In this document: positions 32,848-44,610 of the stretch, in pieces
Numbering within the stretch: position 1 is the stretch's first letter
Layout of the letters: the number at the start of each line of letters is the position of its first letter
Source of the DNA: Peromyscus leucopus
Lineage: Eukaryota; Chordata; Mammalia; Rodentia; Cricetidae
Direction: 5' to 3'
Assembly: GCF_004664715.2 (NCBI RefSeq)
Contig: NC_051063.1
Location: 116,484,829-116,548,828 of the forward strand
DNA length: 64,000 bases
Notes under the pieces: generated by a model
What the model was told of the DNA's origin: nothing
Seen by the model: only the letters and a program-made list of their open reading frames with translations
Databases searched by the model: none
Translations under genes and position numbers: made by a program

Positions 32848-33969
32848 TCTTCTCAAAAATTGAATGTCCTCCAGAAGATTCTAATATGGAGCCAGACAGG
32901 TCTAGGGACCAGGCAGTTGTGTGGCCCTCAGATATTCCTATTTTATGACTTCATTTTCCACGTCTATGCTTTCCTCCCCTGGCATTATTGCCAGAATTGT
33001 TTTCTTTCTTCCCTGTCACTTCACTTCCTTTCTTTTGTCTTCACCTCCACTTTCTCTTTCATTTCCCCCCCTTTCCTCCCTGAGATAATCCAAACCAGCT
33101 ATATCAGGTGAGGCCCGAGGCTGGAGTCTGGGATGGTAGGAGAGGATGGTAACAGGATTATGGGAAGAGTGGGTAAAGCGCTAGTCTTGAAGCTAGAGCA
33201 AAGGGACACCCATAAGCTGGGGACACTGTAGTGCAAGGAACCTGAAGGGAGGGCTTTCATTCAGAAGTGGAGGGCAGCTCTGGGAGACACTGACTTACAG
33301 GTGTGCAAAAGGATGAGTTTTCTCTAAACTTTAGAGTCTGAAGGGTGTCTGCTACTAAAGACACTGTGGAGTCTCACAATGGCTCTTGCTCCTTTTGCTT
33401 TCACTAACTTCTCTCAGTTCCCTCTGAGCTCACACCCAGCACGACTTTTTGCATCTTTCTTCAACGGTAGAGCTTCCTGAAATCCTCCCACCCTCGTTTT
33501 ACGTTTGACTAACTCCTAAGTATTCTTAGAGAGTTATTATTCTTAGATGTCCAGGGACATTTTCCTTAAATTGCCACACCCTATACCTCCAAACTAAATT
33601 AAATTTTACCATATTCTCTTCTGTGGTTTGTTCTTCCTGACTGCACACAATAGCTTGTGTTTTCCTGTATGATTAAATAGGATTTTAGGCAAGCAGTTGA
33701 TTTTTCATTCTTCTCCTCTATTAAACTGGAACTGGTACAGGGAGAGCTACATCCTTGTTGAATCTCACAGGGAAGTGTCTACCTGCAGTATTCAATATAT
33801 GACTCAAAGTAGCTACAACTGTGGGTGGGGAGGTAGACGGGTGAATGGATGAGAGTCAATGACTACCTGATAGAACAGATGAGAGGAAAGCTTTCAACTC
33901 TGGTGTTAGTGAAACCAGAGTAACAGTGGGACAGGTTTACTGACCACATCTTTCGTAAAACACAGACTC
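32846..33969. other. No gene or named repeat
   Basis: Mixed sequence with a pyrimidine-rich patch at about 33000-33080. Nothing recognised. Confidence 0.45.
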
Positions 33970-34230
33970 TAGGCTCAGTGTGATGGCACATGAAGCAGTA
34001 AATCACGAGTTAAATTTCCGAAGCTGGCCGGGCGGTGGTGGCGCACGCCTTTAATCCCAGCACTTGGGAGGCAGAGGCAGGTGGATCTCTGTGAGTTCGA
34101 GGCCAGCCTGGGCTACCAAGTGAGTCCCAGGAAAGGCGCAAAGCTACATAGAGAAACCCTGTCTCGAAAAACCAAAAAAAAAAAAAAAAAAAAAAAAATT
34201 TCCGAAGCTAACCTGGGCTACATAAGAAAT
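33970..34230 (+). mobile_element. Old B1-like SINE hosting a young B1
   Basis: GGCTCAGTGTGATGGCACAT before and GCTAACCTGGGCTACATAAG after the young B1 are the head and middle of an old B1-type SINE. Confidence 0.55.
34026..34195 (+). mobile_element. Young B1 with 14-bp TSD
   Basis: Near-consensus B1 (GGCCGGGCGGTGGTGGCGCA to TCTCGAAAAACC) with an A tail of about 25 bases. Perfect TSD AAATTTCCGAAGCT at 34012-34025 and 34196-34209, inside an older B1-like SINE. Confidence 0.97.
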
Positions 34231-34635
34231 TTCTGGAGAAATAGGTGGGAAAAGGAGTTGGGGGGTGGGGTGGGGAAGCAGTTGAGATGAATGAAGGGAG
34301 AGAATTGTAAAAGGGTGTGTACTGTGCCTCATAGACAGTGCATGTGCAATGTGACAGCTCACATCTGTAAAAGTGAGCTCACTCTGCAGATATATTCTAT
34401 CCTACATGCATTATTACTGTCAGAATCTATGTTATATATAACAGTTTAGTATACTTCCACATTTTGTTTCACAACAGTCCCTAGAGTAGATGGCAGACTT
34501 TCAGGCTGCAAAAAGGCTATGTATCTACCTATCTATATGTAATTAGAAGTAACCTACTTTCCATGCTCATTTAATGCTCTACACAGAACACTATGGGAGA
34601 AAGAGAAGTATTTTCCACTTGGGTCATAGCATGGA

Positions 34636-34671
<36 letters not shown>

Positions 34672-35317
34672 AAAGCTAACTTTTACCTTCAGGGCTTCAA
34701 AAAATGAGGGCATGAAATATTTTTAGTTAGGTATTTTTTTTGTTAAATTTTAGTTTTAGTCCTTAACTCTTCACAGTTGCTACTTTGTAGCACTGAGTTT
34801 CTTAGAAACACAAAAGCACCAACAATCTCAAAGCTGCACATCAATGTCCCAAATAACAAGTTTAAAATGAATGCAGTAATATACACAGCACATAGCATGT
34901 GTGTTGATTTTCTTTACCATTTCTTTGACTTTGGGTTCTGAGAACTTGAAGAAGGATTTGTTCTTTAACATGGTATCCTAGCTGTCTTGTAAGCAGTTAT
35001 GCTTCTAAAATGTACTTTTGAATTGTTATGTAGATAAATAAATGCTTGAGTGTATTTACCAAGTATGGATTTTATTTTACTGTTCTATAACTTAATTTAT
35101 GAAAGGTATTCCAGACAAGTCTTGTCTTTATTCCTCTGTAAAATTTGCTCCTTTGGGACCTCTTCTTTTGATGTCTTAGGTGTGTCTTGTGTAGGCTAGA
35201 GTCTTCTAGGCTCTGCTAAATTTTTCTTGCCATCCTGATATATTTCTCTCCCTCCTCTACCATCAGTCCACACCACATTTGAAGATAGAGTTTCCAACCC
35301 ATCTTCTTTTTAAAAAA
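34231..35317. other. No gene; poly-T tract
   Basis: Mostly plain sequence. A run of about 29 T lies at 34639-34667, with no recognisable SINE or L1 body attached. Confidence 0.5.
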
Positions 35318-35363
35318 TAATATGTTTTATGTATTTTTATATAATGTGTATATGTGCTTTGAC

Positions 35364-35416
<53 letters not shown>

Positions 35417-35584
35417 CTTGTATATTCCTGGTATCCGCAGAGGCCAGAGAGAGTTTATCTCCTAGAACTGTGTTACAGACAGTTGTGAGCTGTCACATAG
35501 TTCATATCATGCTAGGAATCAAATCCAAGTCTTCTGTAAGAGCAGCAACTATTCTTAACTGCTAAGACATCTCTCTAATCCACC
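35318..35584 (-). mobile_element. B3-type SINE, minus strand
   Basis: A TATG/GT tail, GGTATCCGCAGAGGCCAGAG, ACAGACAGTTGTGAGCTGTC, GCTAGGAATCAAATCCAAGT, CTGTAAGAGCAGCAAC and CTAAGACATCTCTCTAATCC match a reverse-complement B3, including the B and A box regions. Confidence 0.85.
35366..35414 (+). repeat. (GT)n microsatellite in the B3 tail
   Basis: About 24 GT units within the 3' tail of the minus-strand B3. Confidence 0.95.
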
Positions 35585-35585
35585 C

Positions 35586-35935
35586 CAAACCCTCTTTTAC
35601 ATGTATAATTAAATTTTTTGTTTAATTAAAATATAATTACATTGTTTACCATATTCTTTTCTTCTCATCAACCCCTCCCATGTTCTTCTGACACTCCCTT
35701 TCAAATTCACTCTTTAATTAGTATTGTTACATATATAAGTGTAAATAAAAATATAAATACAACTTGCTGAATCTGTTTATTGTTGCTCATATGTATACAT
35801 TTTAGGGCTGCACACTTGTGATTGGGTGTTCATTTAGTGTCCTCATCCCCGTGGAAGCCTAATTCTCTCTCTCTCAACATCTTTGATTGCTTCTAACTCT
35901 TCATTTAGGGGTGAGAGCCTGTTATATTCACAGCT
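35586..35935 (-). mobile_element. Old L1 3'UTR, minus strand
   Basis: TTCTTCTCATCAACCCCTCC, AATAAAAATATAAATACAAC, TTGCTGAATCTGTTTATTGT and TTTTAGGGCTGCACACTTGT match the reverse complement of Lx-type L1 3'UTR. Confidence 0.6.
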
Positions 35936-36769
35936 TTGTTGTTTAATCTTAAACAGGAAAAAGATCATGAGAATTTAGGTAACTTAGAAAATATTTAATC
36001 CCCAAAGAGAAATTACTAGAAGGTTTCAAAAAAAGTCCCTACAGTTATTGAGAAGAAAGTGACTCATGTAGGGGAGATAAAAGCTAAATTATATGACTGC
36101 AAATCAGAATACAAAAATCCTAAGAGAACATTTTGGCTGAGGCAATGTCAAAGCTACAAGTGATGGAAATGGGAATTTTGCCATAATAAAAAGCACCTTT
36201 AGCAGGGTCTGGTGCTGGCTTTCCCCTGGCCACATGGCTTTTCTCAGTGTCTACATTCTCACCAGTTGAGCAAATGGACTGGATGAAAATCATGAGTATT
36301 ATTCCAAGTATTGCATGGTATAGAAGGTTCTACTTTCTAGTAGATTCAATTAATTCTTGTTTTGTAATCATATATTTAATCTCATACAGAAGCCATGTCT
36401 CAAAAATGGGAAAAGGGATAAATATTTGGGATTACTGTGACTAAGTGCTGAGTGGTAGAGAAAGTGTTTCCTCCAGTGAAGCCCAAGGTTCAGTCTCCAA
36501 CTCCAAGAGAAACACATAGCAAAAATGGCATGATTCTTTATCTTTATCCCTACTTTATGAGAATGTTAGTGCTGACTTGGGCTACTTAAAAGATGAATGA
36601 GGGAATCTTTGCCTTCCTACACCTGCTGTAATAAAATTTAAAGACAAGGATAATTGGTGCTTACTTTAATTGATGTGGTCAATTCAGCTTGGCCTACAGA
36701 TTTTTATTGGCCACACAGTAGTTATTTCAGATCTGGAAGATTTCTTGGTGATTTTTTTCAAAGAGTTTT
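35936..36769. other. No gene or named repeat
   Basis: Plain AT-rich sequence. Confidence 0.45.
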
Positions 36770-36866
36770 GTCCCTCCCTCCCTCCCTCCCTCCCTCCCCC
36801 CTCCCTCCCTCCCTCCCTCCCTCCCTCCCTCCCTTCCTTCCTTTCTTCCTTTCTTTCTTTCTTTCT
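36770..36866 (+). repeat. (CCCT)n/(CCTT)n/(CTTT)n pyrimidine tract
   Basis: About 97 bases of almost pure pyrimidine. Units grade from CCCT on the left to CCTT and then CTTT on the right. Confidence 0.97.
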
Positions 36867-36932
36867 AGTGCTGGGGACACAATCCAGGGCTCTGCACAGT
36901 CTGCAAGGGCTATGCCACTAGCTCTTTCTTTG
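36867..36932 (-). mobile_element. ID/B4-like SINE head, minus strand
   Basis: AGTGCTGGGGACACAATCCA, GGGCTCTGCACAGTCTGCAA and GGCTATGCCACTAGCTC resemble the reverse complement of the tRNA-like head of ID or B4 SINEs. Confidence 0.55.
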
Positions 36933-37806
36933 CCATTCATCTGAGATCTGGGAACTCAAAGAGAAGAAAAGAAGATAGGAGGCCTGGGAAATGTGGCCAT
37001 TCTTGGATCCTCCAAGTGAGCTGGTGGAAACAAGACAACAACCAGTGGTGAGGGTTATTCGCTAAGCAGAAAAGTCACATTTCACTGAAATGCCTTCATG
37101 TTCTTTCTTCTCTCACCAGTCCCCATGCTCCTGGAACATTGTCCCTAAAAGCATCACACAGGTAACATGGAGACCCAGTTTCAGACTCGTGGTGGCTAAG
37201 CAGTTTCCCCTGCACTGTGACCTTTTGATCAGTGCCTGGCTCACTTTCTGACAATGCATTTATATGAACAAATACATGAATGTGTGTGTACTTCCTTGCC
37301 TAAAAACATATTTAATATGGTCAGATAGTCAATGGTTCTTGGATCATGCTAAAGACTCAGGGCTTCCGGATAAGATGGTTTCAGGCATACTTTTATTAAA
37401 ATAATATACAAACAGAAACACATATGTAATGTAGAAATGCATGCATGGAAATATGTTCAACTATACAGTATACATACCAATACTGAGTAACACATTATTA
37501 GCATCATGAAGCATTAGGTCACTTCTTTCTTCTGTTTTAGGATTGTTGTTAACATCAGTCTCCTGGAGTCACTAGTATATAAGTTATTTCACTTCTCTCT
37601 TCCAAGATTCTGAAAACTCTAAGTTTTAATTTCTCTTCTGTATGCATATTGCCATCTTATTACTATACCTCATAATAAATTCTATGGGAAATTGTTGAGC
37701 TATGGGTCAGCACTTTGCCCAAAGCCCCAGTACTTATAGAGAAATGGTAGAAAACCTTTTGTTTCGAAATGATTTCCATTTTCTAAACTCACCTGTCAGA
37801 CTTAAC

Positions 37807-37807
<1 letters not shown>
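36933..37807. other. No gene or named repeat
   Basis: Plain sequence. Confidence 0.45.

Positions 37808-37844
<37 letters not shown>
37808..37844 (+). repeat. (CA)n microsatellite
   Basis: About 18 CA units. Confidence 0.95.
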
Positions 37845-37846
<2 letters not shown>

Positions 37847-40093
37847 TGGCCCTGGATGCTTGTGGGAGATTAGACTACTGTTTATGTCAGAAATATGGGG
37901 ATGCTCAGTTTCCTTATAGAAAATGGAATAGAGTTAGCAAATAACATATGTTCATATTTTCACACAATCCAAATCAATTGCTATGTAAACAGTTGTTTTC
38001 TGCATTCTTTGAGAACTAATAAAAGTGAAAACATCTGTCATCTTCAGAATTAATGCAATACATTTTAAATATATTTTTTGATCTGTGGCTTGTTGAATCT
38101 CTGAATACGGAAGCCACACATGCACAAGCTACTGAGTGTCTCCAACTCTCAAAGAGAGGCATGTTTTAAATACAGTCTAGTTCAACAAAGCTAGAGTAGA
38201 AAAATGATCGTATCTAAAGAGATGAATTAGTTTTTACATGTATTAGCAAATGTAGAGCTGCCTCAAATTTAGTGATCAACCTCAGATGTCTTTTAGAAAT
38301 ACACTTCATGGAAATTCCCATTAGTGTTTGCTTAAGTGGGTGATGGATCTTAGGTAAGCAAAAAATTGCAACACTCTGGGGGAAAAAAAAAAGGAGACAG
38401 AGCAAGTAGCAACAGGGAAATTTGACTGACATGCTCACTGGTGTGCCAAATAGTCTTGGGAAAGTAAGACAGGATGAGAACTTTCTGGAAAGTAGCTCCT
38501 CTGTTCTCTTGTCCTTCCTTCACTAAATCACAGCAAAAATTCTCAGAAGTATTTCATTTCTTGACAAAGCATGTCTCCAGCTGTTTTATTTGCCTCCAAT
38601 CAGTTCTTATCACTCACAGGTGAGCTGAAACGTTACCATATATCCACTATAAGACTACATACTCCAACACAAAGGAAATCCAGCCAAGTGGAGAGCGAGA
38701 CACAGACAGCCGAGTGGAAACATCTGTTTTAATTTAGAAATGAAACAGAAAAGGCGTGAAACTCTGAGATCACCTCTGCACTGGTGAAAACAAGAGCGAG
38801 AGTAGGAGTGGTTGTGGATTGTCTCTTTTGAATTACACTGTAGTTTGATTAAACACAGAACCTCCCCTTCGTGACCAAGTGTTTTGGGGAAATTTTCCTT
38901 GGTTTAAATTTCTTGGCTTCCTATCAAGGAAGACTAACTCTGCCTAACAGGTTTCTGGTGTCTGAAATGTCAGCTGCAGACACAGACCATGCACGTGTGG
39001 AGCCTCTGGTGAGACAGTGTGATTTCAAGAACACAAAGTTTGCTCAAAGCCTTTACCCTCATCATCAGATACTCCTTGTCTCACCGGAATCAATCACTGT
39101 CTCAAACGTTGTTTTAAAATATAAATTCTGGTACAAAAACCAGCAAAAGAAGTTCTAGCTGAAGCCTGTAGGGAACAAATGAAGGCGCGGGGAAGGCTGA
39201 GGGTTGTGTGCCTGTCAGTGTTCCTTGAGAACAGAGAATACAGCCAATGGGAGACTTCCCTGATCCTAGAGAAGAAAAGCAAAGCATTTAAAGTCAATAG
39301 AAATACCAAAGCGGGTGAAGATTGAGACAGTGGCTGGGGGTAGGGAAACATCCACTTTGGATCTTCCACTGTAGATGGGGCCTCTTAGAGTTTCAGATTC
39401 TTCATCTGTGAGGTGGAACCAATACAAATCACCTCGGAGTTCCCGGTCAATCAGTAGAGATTCTCTTTTGCCAAATGAGTCAACATAGTAATTTGTTCTT
39501 TATACACCGCAAAATTGTGTAAGTTTGGAATCTCAAGAAATACATAACATAGTATAATCAAATGGTCTTTTCAACTATCCACTCAATATATCTTTATATT
39601 TGCATTTCAGCCCAGCCTTTGTGCCTAAGGCTGAATGCAGAAAAGCAAGGAATATTTAATAAGACCTCTTTTCAGAGACCAGGAAGTCATCTCTCTTTCC
39701 TCTGTTTCCACGCTTGTCTTTCATTGGGGATGGTTTTCTTTCCCTTTTCTTCTAAGATTTCCTTGTTTTTTTTTCTCTGTAAGGATGAGAGTGGGAAATG
39801 AGTCTTGCTCACAGCTCATGGTCATGATCCAACTCATAGTTCAAAAGGCTAATATTACATCATGGTTTTTTATTTTTTAATAATTTTCCCTTATTACTTA
39901 CTTTTATAAAACACTGAAAGGTCATTTGAGGCTGTGCTTGTGATTAGAGTCACAAATGAGAGACAAATAAACCCAAGCCTTTCCAGTAGAGGACGGGTGG
40001 GTTTTGGTCACATGTCAATCAATCTTGGCTCTGAGAGCCTCCAGGAACATTACATCTCTAGAGAGAGAAATATGAGCACAATATAGACAGCAC
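37845..40093. other. 2.2-kb repeat-poor stretch, weak MIR trace
   Basis: No rodent SINE, L1 or LTR recognised. About 39385-39460 (AGAGTTTCAGATTCTTCATC, TGTGAGGTGGAACC) faintly resembles MIR. Frames at 38871-39158 plus and 39094-39369 minus have no recognisable product. Confidence 0.45.
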
Positions 40094-40104
40094 CAAGCAG
40101 AGGG

Positions 40105-40422
40105 GATAGGGAAATGGCTGGGCAGTGCAGAGCGCTTGCAATGCAAGCATGAGAACATGCATTCAGATCCCCAGAGATCCATAGGAATGCCAGCTGGTCC
40201 ACCTGTAATTGCAGCTTTGGAAAGTTTAGACAGGGTATCCCTAGAGAAAGCTGGCTAGCAAGACCTGCCGTATCAGTATGCTGTGGGTTTGGTTTGGGAG
40301 ACCTTACTGAATAAGCCATAAAAGCCATCAATGTGGGACCTCCACATGCATGCATACATATGTGCATATGTACCCAAACTCATGCATACTACAGCATAAA
40401 AAATAAAAATAAATAAAAGTGA
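40105..40422 (+). mobile_element. B4-type SINE with a near-match TSD
   Basis: ATGGCTGGGCAGTGCAGAGC, CAAGCATGAGAACATGCATT, CAGATCCCCAGAGATCC, GGCTAGCAAGACCTGCC and a CATGCATACATATGTGCATA tail ending in AAATAAAAATAAATAAAAG. The flanks CAAGCAGAGGGG (40094-40105) and CAAGCAGAGGGA (40423-40434) are a probable duplication. Confidence 0.8.
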
Positions 40423-40434
40423 CAAGCAGAGGGA

Positions 40435-41064
40435 TTAGCATTCAATAGCCATTCACAGAAATTTCTATGTTAAGCAATTTTGAGGTTGGCTTGCTAAGCT
40501 TATTTGGCATGGAAACATTTTATGGAAAAGCGACTGTCTTTTTTTTTTTTTTTAAGGTTGAACAGGTAAAACACAAACTGACAGAAAAATTCAAATTTCA
40601 AGTCATATTATATTTGTTTCTATCCTGTACTGCTATGGTCATTAAATCTCAAGAGTGGATATCTATGTATTAGTGTCAAGATCACATTTCCTTGCAAAAA
40701 TAACTAAACCAACAAACAAAACTAATTAAAGTAATAACTCAAAATAACTGAGTGACTTAGTGATTAGGAATATTGAGTTATCGCCAATTCTTTTCATTCT
40801 GAGTTTGCCTGAAGGCAGTTCCTCCCACTAATTTAGATTTTCTGACATAGTTTTTAGTCTCTGTGAATCCTCCTGCAATAGAACATTTTGTAAATTTACT
40901 TCTTAATGAGATAAGCTGTGGACTTCAAACTTTCTTTTCTTTCCATCTTTCCTACCCATCTCTCCTTACTTTTCCTGGTAAAATATACTCTATCAAACTT
41001 TAAGCATTGTGTCTCAGCTTTAGTAAGCTGAGATTTCTCCATTATATTTACCAACGAACACAAT

Positions 41065-41066
<2 letters not shown>
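40435..41066. other. No gene or named repeat
   Basis: Plain sequence with a T run at about 40539-40553. Confidence 0.45.

Positions 41067-41114
<48 letters not shown>
41067..41114 (+). repeat. (GT)n microsatellite
   Basis: About 23 GT units at the tail of a minus-strand SINE. Confidence 0.95.
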
Positions 41115-41400
41115 ACATACACATGCCCCTTCACAATAATGCACGCAGAGGCCAGAGCTGATCATTGAGTTTGCTACTTTGTCCTTTTTTGCCTTGTCCC
41201 ATTGAGTCAGAGTATGTCACTGCACTCAGAACTTGCTGGATTTTTGGCTAGGGCTTGTTTTTGCAAATTCTAGCAATCTTCTTGTAGGGGTTGCAGGTAT
41301 AAATGGCCATCCATGCCTGCCATTTATTGGTGGGTGCTGGGGACTCAAACTCAGGCCTTAGTTTTCTTGCCAGCAGCCTTTACACAATCAGGTCTCTGTG
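41115..41400 (-). mobile_element. B4/RSINE-like SINE, minus strand
   Basis: CACATACACATGCCCC, GCACGCAGAGGCCAGAGCTG, TGGTGGGTGCTGGGGACTCA, AACTCAGGCCTTAG and CTTTACACAATCAGGTCTCTG read as a reverse-complement B4-type SINE, with some internal non-matching text. Confidence 0.6.
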
Positions 41401-41712
41401 AGCATCCTATGATCTCTACAAAGTTACCCACAAATATTTCATTTTTTTTCTTTGTTTCAGAAAAATTGTACTCCCATCTTATTTGCTGTTAGGAATGCCA
41501 GCATGATTTGTCTTTCCTCAAGGAATCTGAATGAAGGTGACATGTGTCCACTTTGGAGTGGATGTTTCGAGAGTTATGTCTATTCCTTCCTTCTCAAGGG
41601 AGCTGTTGAAAGTTCAACCCACAGTAGCTTGGGTCTTCCAGTGACTATGTGAACTACTGGATGGACTGACGTACAGAAAGTGGGGAGGGAGGGGAGAGAG
41701 AGGAGGCAGGAA

Positions 41713-41740
41713 GGAGAGAGAGAGAGAGACAGAGAGAGAC

Positions 41741-41798
<58 letters not shown>

Positions 41799-41808
41799 GA
41801 GAGAGAGA
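41713..41808 (+). repeat. (AG)n purine tract
   Basis: About 95 bases of GA repeats, with periodic AGAC interruptions in the left half and an uninterrupted right half. Confidence 0.97.
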
Positions 41809-42397
41809 TCTACCTCCATTCCTTTCCCTCTCATATGAAAGGGGAAAAGGGAAAAGGGAATAGTAGATGTTGTTTTAAGTACAGAGCCCCTAGCTTGTTA
41901 CAGTAAGATGATTGCTCTATACACTCAAAGACTTTATCATTTCAAAAATGTTTATTTCTACTCACATTTTCAAGGTTGTACAAACATGTGCCATCTACTG
42001 ATAGTCAAATCTCTTCCCTGTATAATGCTGATGAAATTCTAGGGAGAATCCCTTCATTTTTTATTATTAATAGCCCTAGCACTTAAGTTCTTCTCAGAAA
42101 ATGATATGCTATTCAGGTTTAAGGGATAAAATAAGTCATTTTTCTCACAGTCAGAAATGAGAAAATTCAGATATTTCAAACCTAGGCTTATCCAGGATCA
42201 CAGAGATGGATTTCTTTTTAATTGTAACCCATAATCCATTTTCAGATCTTTGCACCTTGTAACTCACTCTATTCATTTCAATGTTCTAAATTTAGTTTGT
42301 AAGACTTAGTTAATATTTACTGGGTAGTGAAGTGACCAAGGGTTAGTTTCATTGATTTTTTTTTTTTTTTAACTTGAGACCAGTGCTATTTTGAAGT
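41809..42397. other. No gene or named repeat
   Basis: Plain AT-rich sequence with a T run at about 42357-42370. Confidence 0.45.
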
Positions 42398-42720
42398 ATA
42401 TTAGTTTGCTGGGATGGTCCATGACCAATACTATAACGGGGTGACCACAGCAAGAGGAATTCATTTTCTCATAGTTCTAAAGGCTGGAGTCCAAGCCAAG
42501 TGTCAGTAGGCTTGGCTCATTTCAAGCTCCCTACTCATGTCACACAGACGCTTGCTTCTTAGAGTGCCATCACATGGTCTTTTTCTGTCTATCCTGCTTG
42601 TTGTGTGTTTGGCTATATTTTCTTTTCCCATCAGAACACTAGTCAAATGCACTAGAACCCACTCTAAAAGCTTCCTTTAGAAGCTTAGACTGTATATACC
42701 TGGGTGGATATGATAACAGA
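42398..42720 (+). mobile_element. Ancient mammalian repeat, plus strand
   Basis: TATTAGTTTGCTGGGATGGT, AATTCATTTTCTCATAGTTC, TAAAGGCTGGAGTCCAAG, a CACATGGTCTTTTTCTGTC block and ACTAGTCAAATGCACTAGAA. Same family as 23875 and 57560. The family name is uncertain. Confidence 0.65.
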
Positions 42721-44073
42721 GGATCTTGTGTTAAGCTTCTACAGACTGTAAGATTGACCACATGTTTGAAGAGGGATGCTGTCAGATATCAAATTAAAAC
42801 AGATTCTAGAGTAATTTTACTGACACTGATTGTCATCTACTTCTCTGTCCTTTTCTTTCTCTCTCTCTTTTTCCATTCAAAAGGCTCCTGTGAGCATGCT
42901 GATGGCTATGACCTTCTAGGGGCTCATTTCTAAGAGAAGAAACAGGTGATAGCATCATTACAATGCAGTACATGTAATCCTTTGAGTTCTATGAAGCATG
43001 AAGAAGGAATTTTATGTCACAAAGAGAGAGAAGAACATTTAATACCTTACAACCTGACAATTTTCACTTTTCTTCTCAGAAGATATTCCTGCACAATTGC
43101 TATTACATTCCAGGACATGAAACATGTAATATGAAGCACAACTGCAAAGCATGAGATTAATGTTCCAACTAATGACCTGGGAAATGAGTTCTAAAAGAAG
43201 ATTGTCCTATACAGTCACCCTCTGAGTGGATGCTCTCGAACTCTAAAGATACTGCCTTTTCTTAAAACAATGTGGTCTTCATATTTAATTGGCTCTGAAC
43301 TCTTCCAGAGCAGAACAAACATGAATTTCATATATAGTATGTAATTAATGTTTACACAATTCATATGCTAGGAGACGGTAACACATTTTTCATGTCATAA
43401 TTGGTAGATAATACTCCTTTCTTTCTGCAGGCTTTTTAGATACTTAAACACATCAAGGTTTAAGAAACTCATGATAAAAAAAAAAAAAGCAGTGTTTGGA
43501 GTTCAAAGGGGGATATGGCTGTATAGCCGCAGAACTCAGGCTCTTGCAGAACAGCTCTGAAGAGAACCAAAGAAAATGCAGGAAAGAAAGAAAGCCAGGT
43601 TGGTAAATAATACCATCCTCAAATGTGAAGGGTGTTGGATAGAATGTGGGAGGAGATTGCTATTTAAACCCTAAGTGCTTTCTAAGAAAAGCAGATTGTA
43701 CTAGCAGAGTAATTTATTCTGAGAACAAAACATCCTGGGGTTATTCAGATGCTGAAAAATTTTCCCAATTGACATACAAGTTTCATGTAGAGCAAAGCAG
43801 TAAAGATGGTCTGAGCATCTCAGTTTTGATAATGCAGATGGTACTGAAGCTAACAAGCTCTGCTCACCCAGGAAATTTCTTCCTTTTTCCATTACTTTAA
43901 AGAAAAATCCCCCACTCTTATGCATCCACTCCTACAGGTTGGTTATTATATGGGGGGGGGAGCAGGGGTCCCACTGTTTACCAAAGATTTCCACTGCAGC
44001 ATCTGTAAAAATCGTAAGGGTCATTTATGATTAACTATAGAGAGATAGATATATAGAGAGGTAGACAATGATG

Positions 44074-44074
<1 letters not shown>
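42721..44074. other. 1.35-kb stretch with no gene or named repeat
   Basis: Plain sequence; A and G runs at about 43477-43488 and 43953-43961. Frames at 43646-43925 on both strands are unrecognised. Confidence 0.45.
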
Positions 44075-44142
<68 letters not shown>

Positions 44143-44215
44143 GGGTGGGTGGGTGGGTGGGTGGGTGGGTGGGTGGATGGATGGATGGATGGATGGATGG
44201 ATGGATGGATGGATG

Positions 44216-44270
<55 letters not shown>

Positions 44271-44272
44271 GA
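44075..44272 (+). repeat. (GATA)n(GGTG)n(GGAT)n(GATA)n compound array
   Basis: About 200 bases of pure tetranucleotide repeat: GATA to about 44142, GGTG to about 44173, GGAT to about 44217, then GATA again to 44271. Changes between phases are single-base changes within the 4-bp unit. Confidence 0.97.
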
Positions 44273-44361
44273 TTGGAAATTGTGACCAACATGAGGTCAG
44301 AACATGTTATTCTCTTTTCTTTGAATCTGTTGATTATATCAGACATTCAACAAATATTTAC

Positions 44362-44610
44362 TGTAGTGGGTAGCCATTCCAGCTTTGGTCTGGAAGTTCC
44401 AACCCCCACTGAGGCTTCGGTAACTATCAGGCCTACAAGGTGTGGCCAAGGGAGGGCCCTGAAGACCTGAGATCAGGACGCGTGGCGCTCTCTCGAGTCC
44501 AGTCTCCCAGCCACAAGAGAGCGTGGTGGCGGTGTTCTTTGGAGCTTTCTCCTCAGTCCACCTCTAGCGTCCAGGCTCCCAGACTAAATAAGAAGGTTCT
44601 AACTTAATAC
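44362..44610 (+). mobile_element. LTR, same family as 1102
   Basis: Starts TGTAGTGGGTAGCCATTCCA; shares CTGGTCTGGAAGTTCC-like, CCCACTGAGGCTTCGGTAAC and GGCCTACAAGG blocks and a TTAATAC end with the element at 1102-1389. The middle differs and holds an AGAGCG-rich insert-like stretch. The right end is approximate. Confidence 0.6.

Noticed and set aside
44035..44346. 103-codon Ser/Ile/Tyr/Leu/His-Pro repeat frame
   Set aside because: Translation of the tetranucleotide array.
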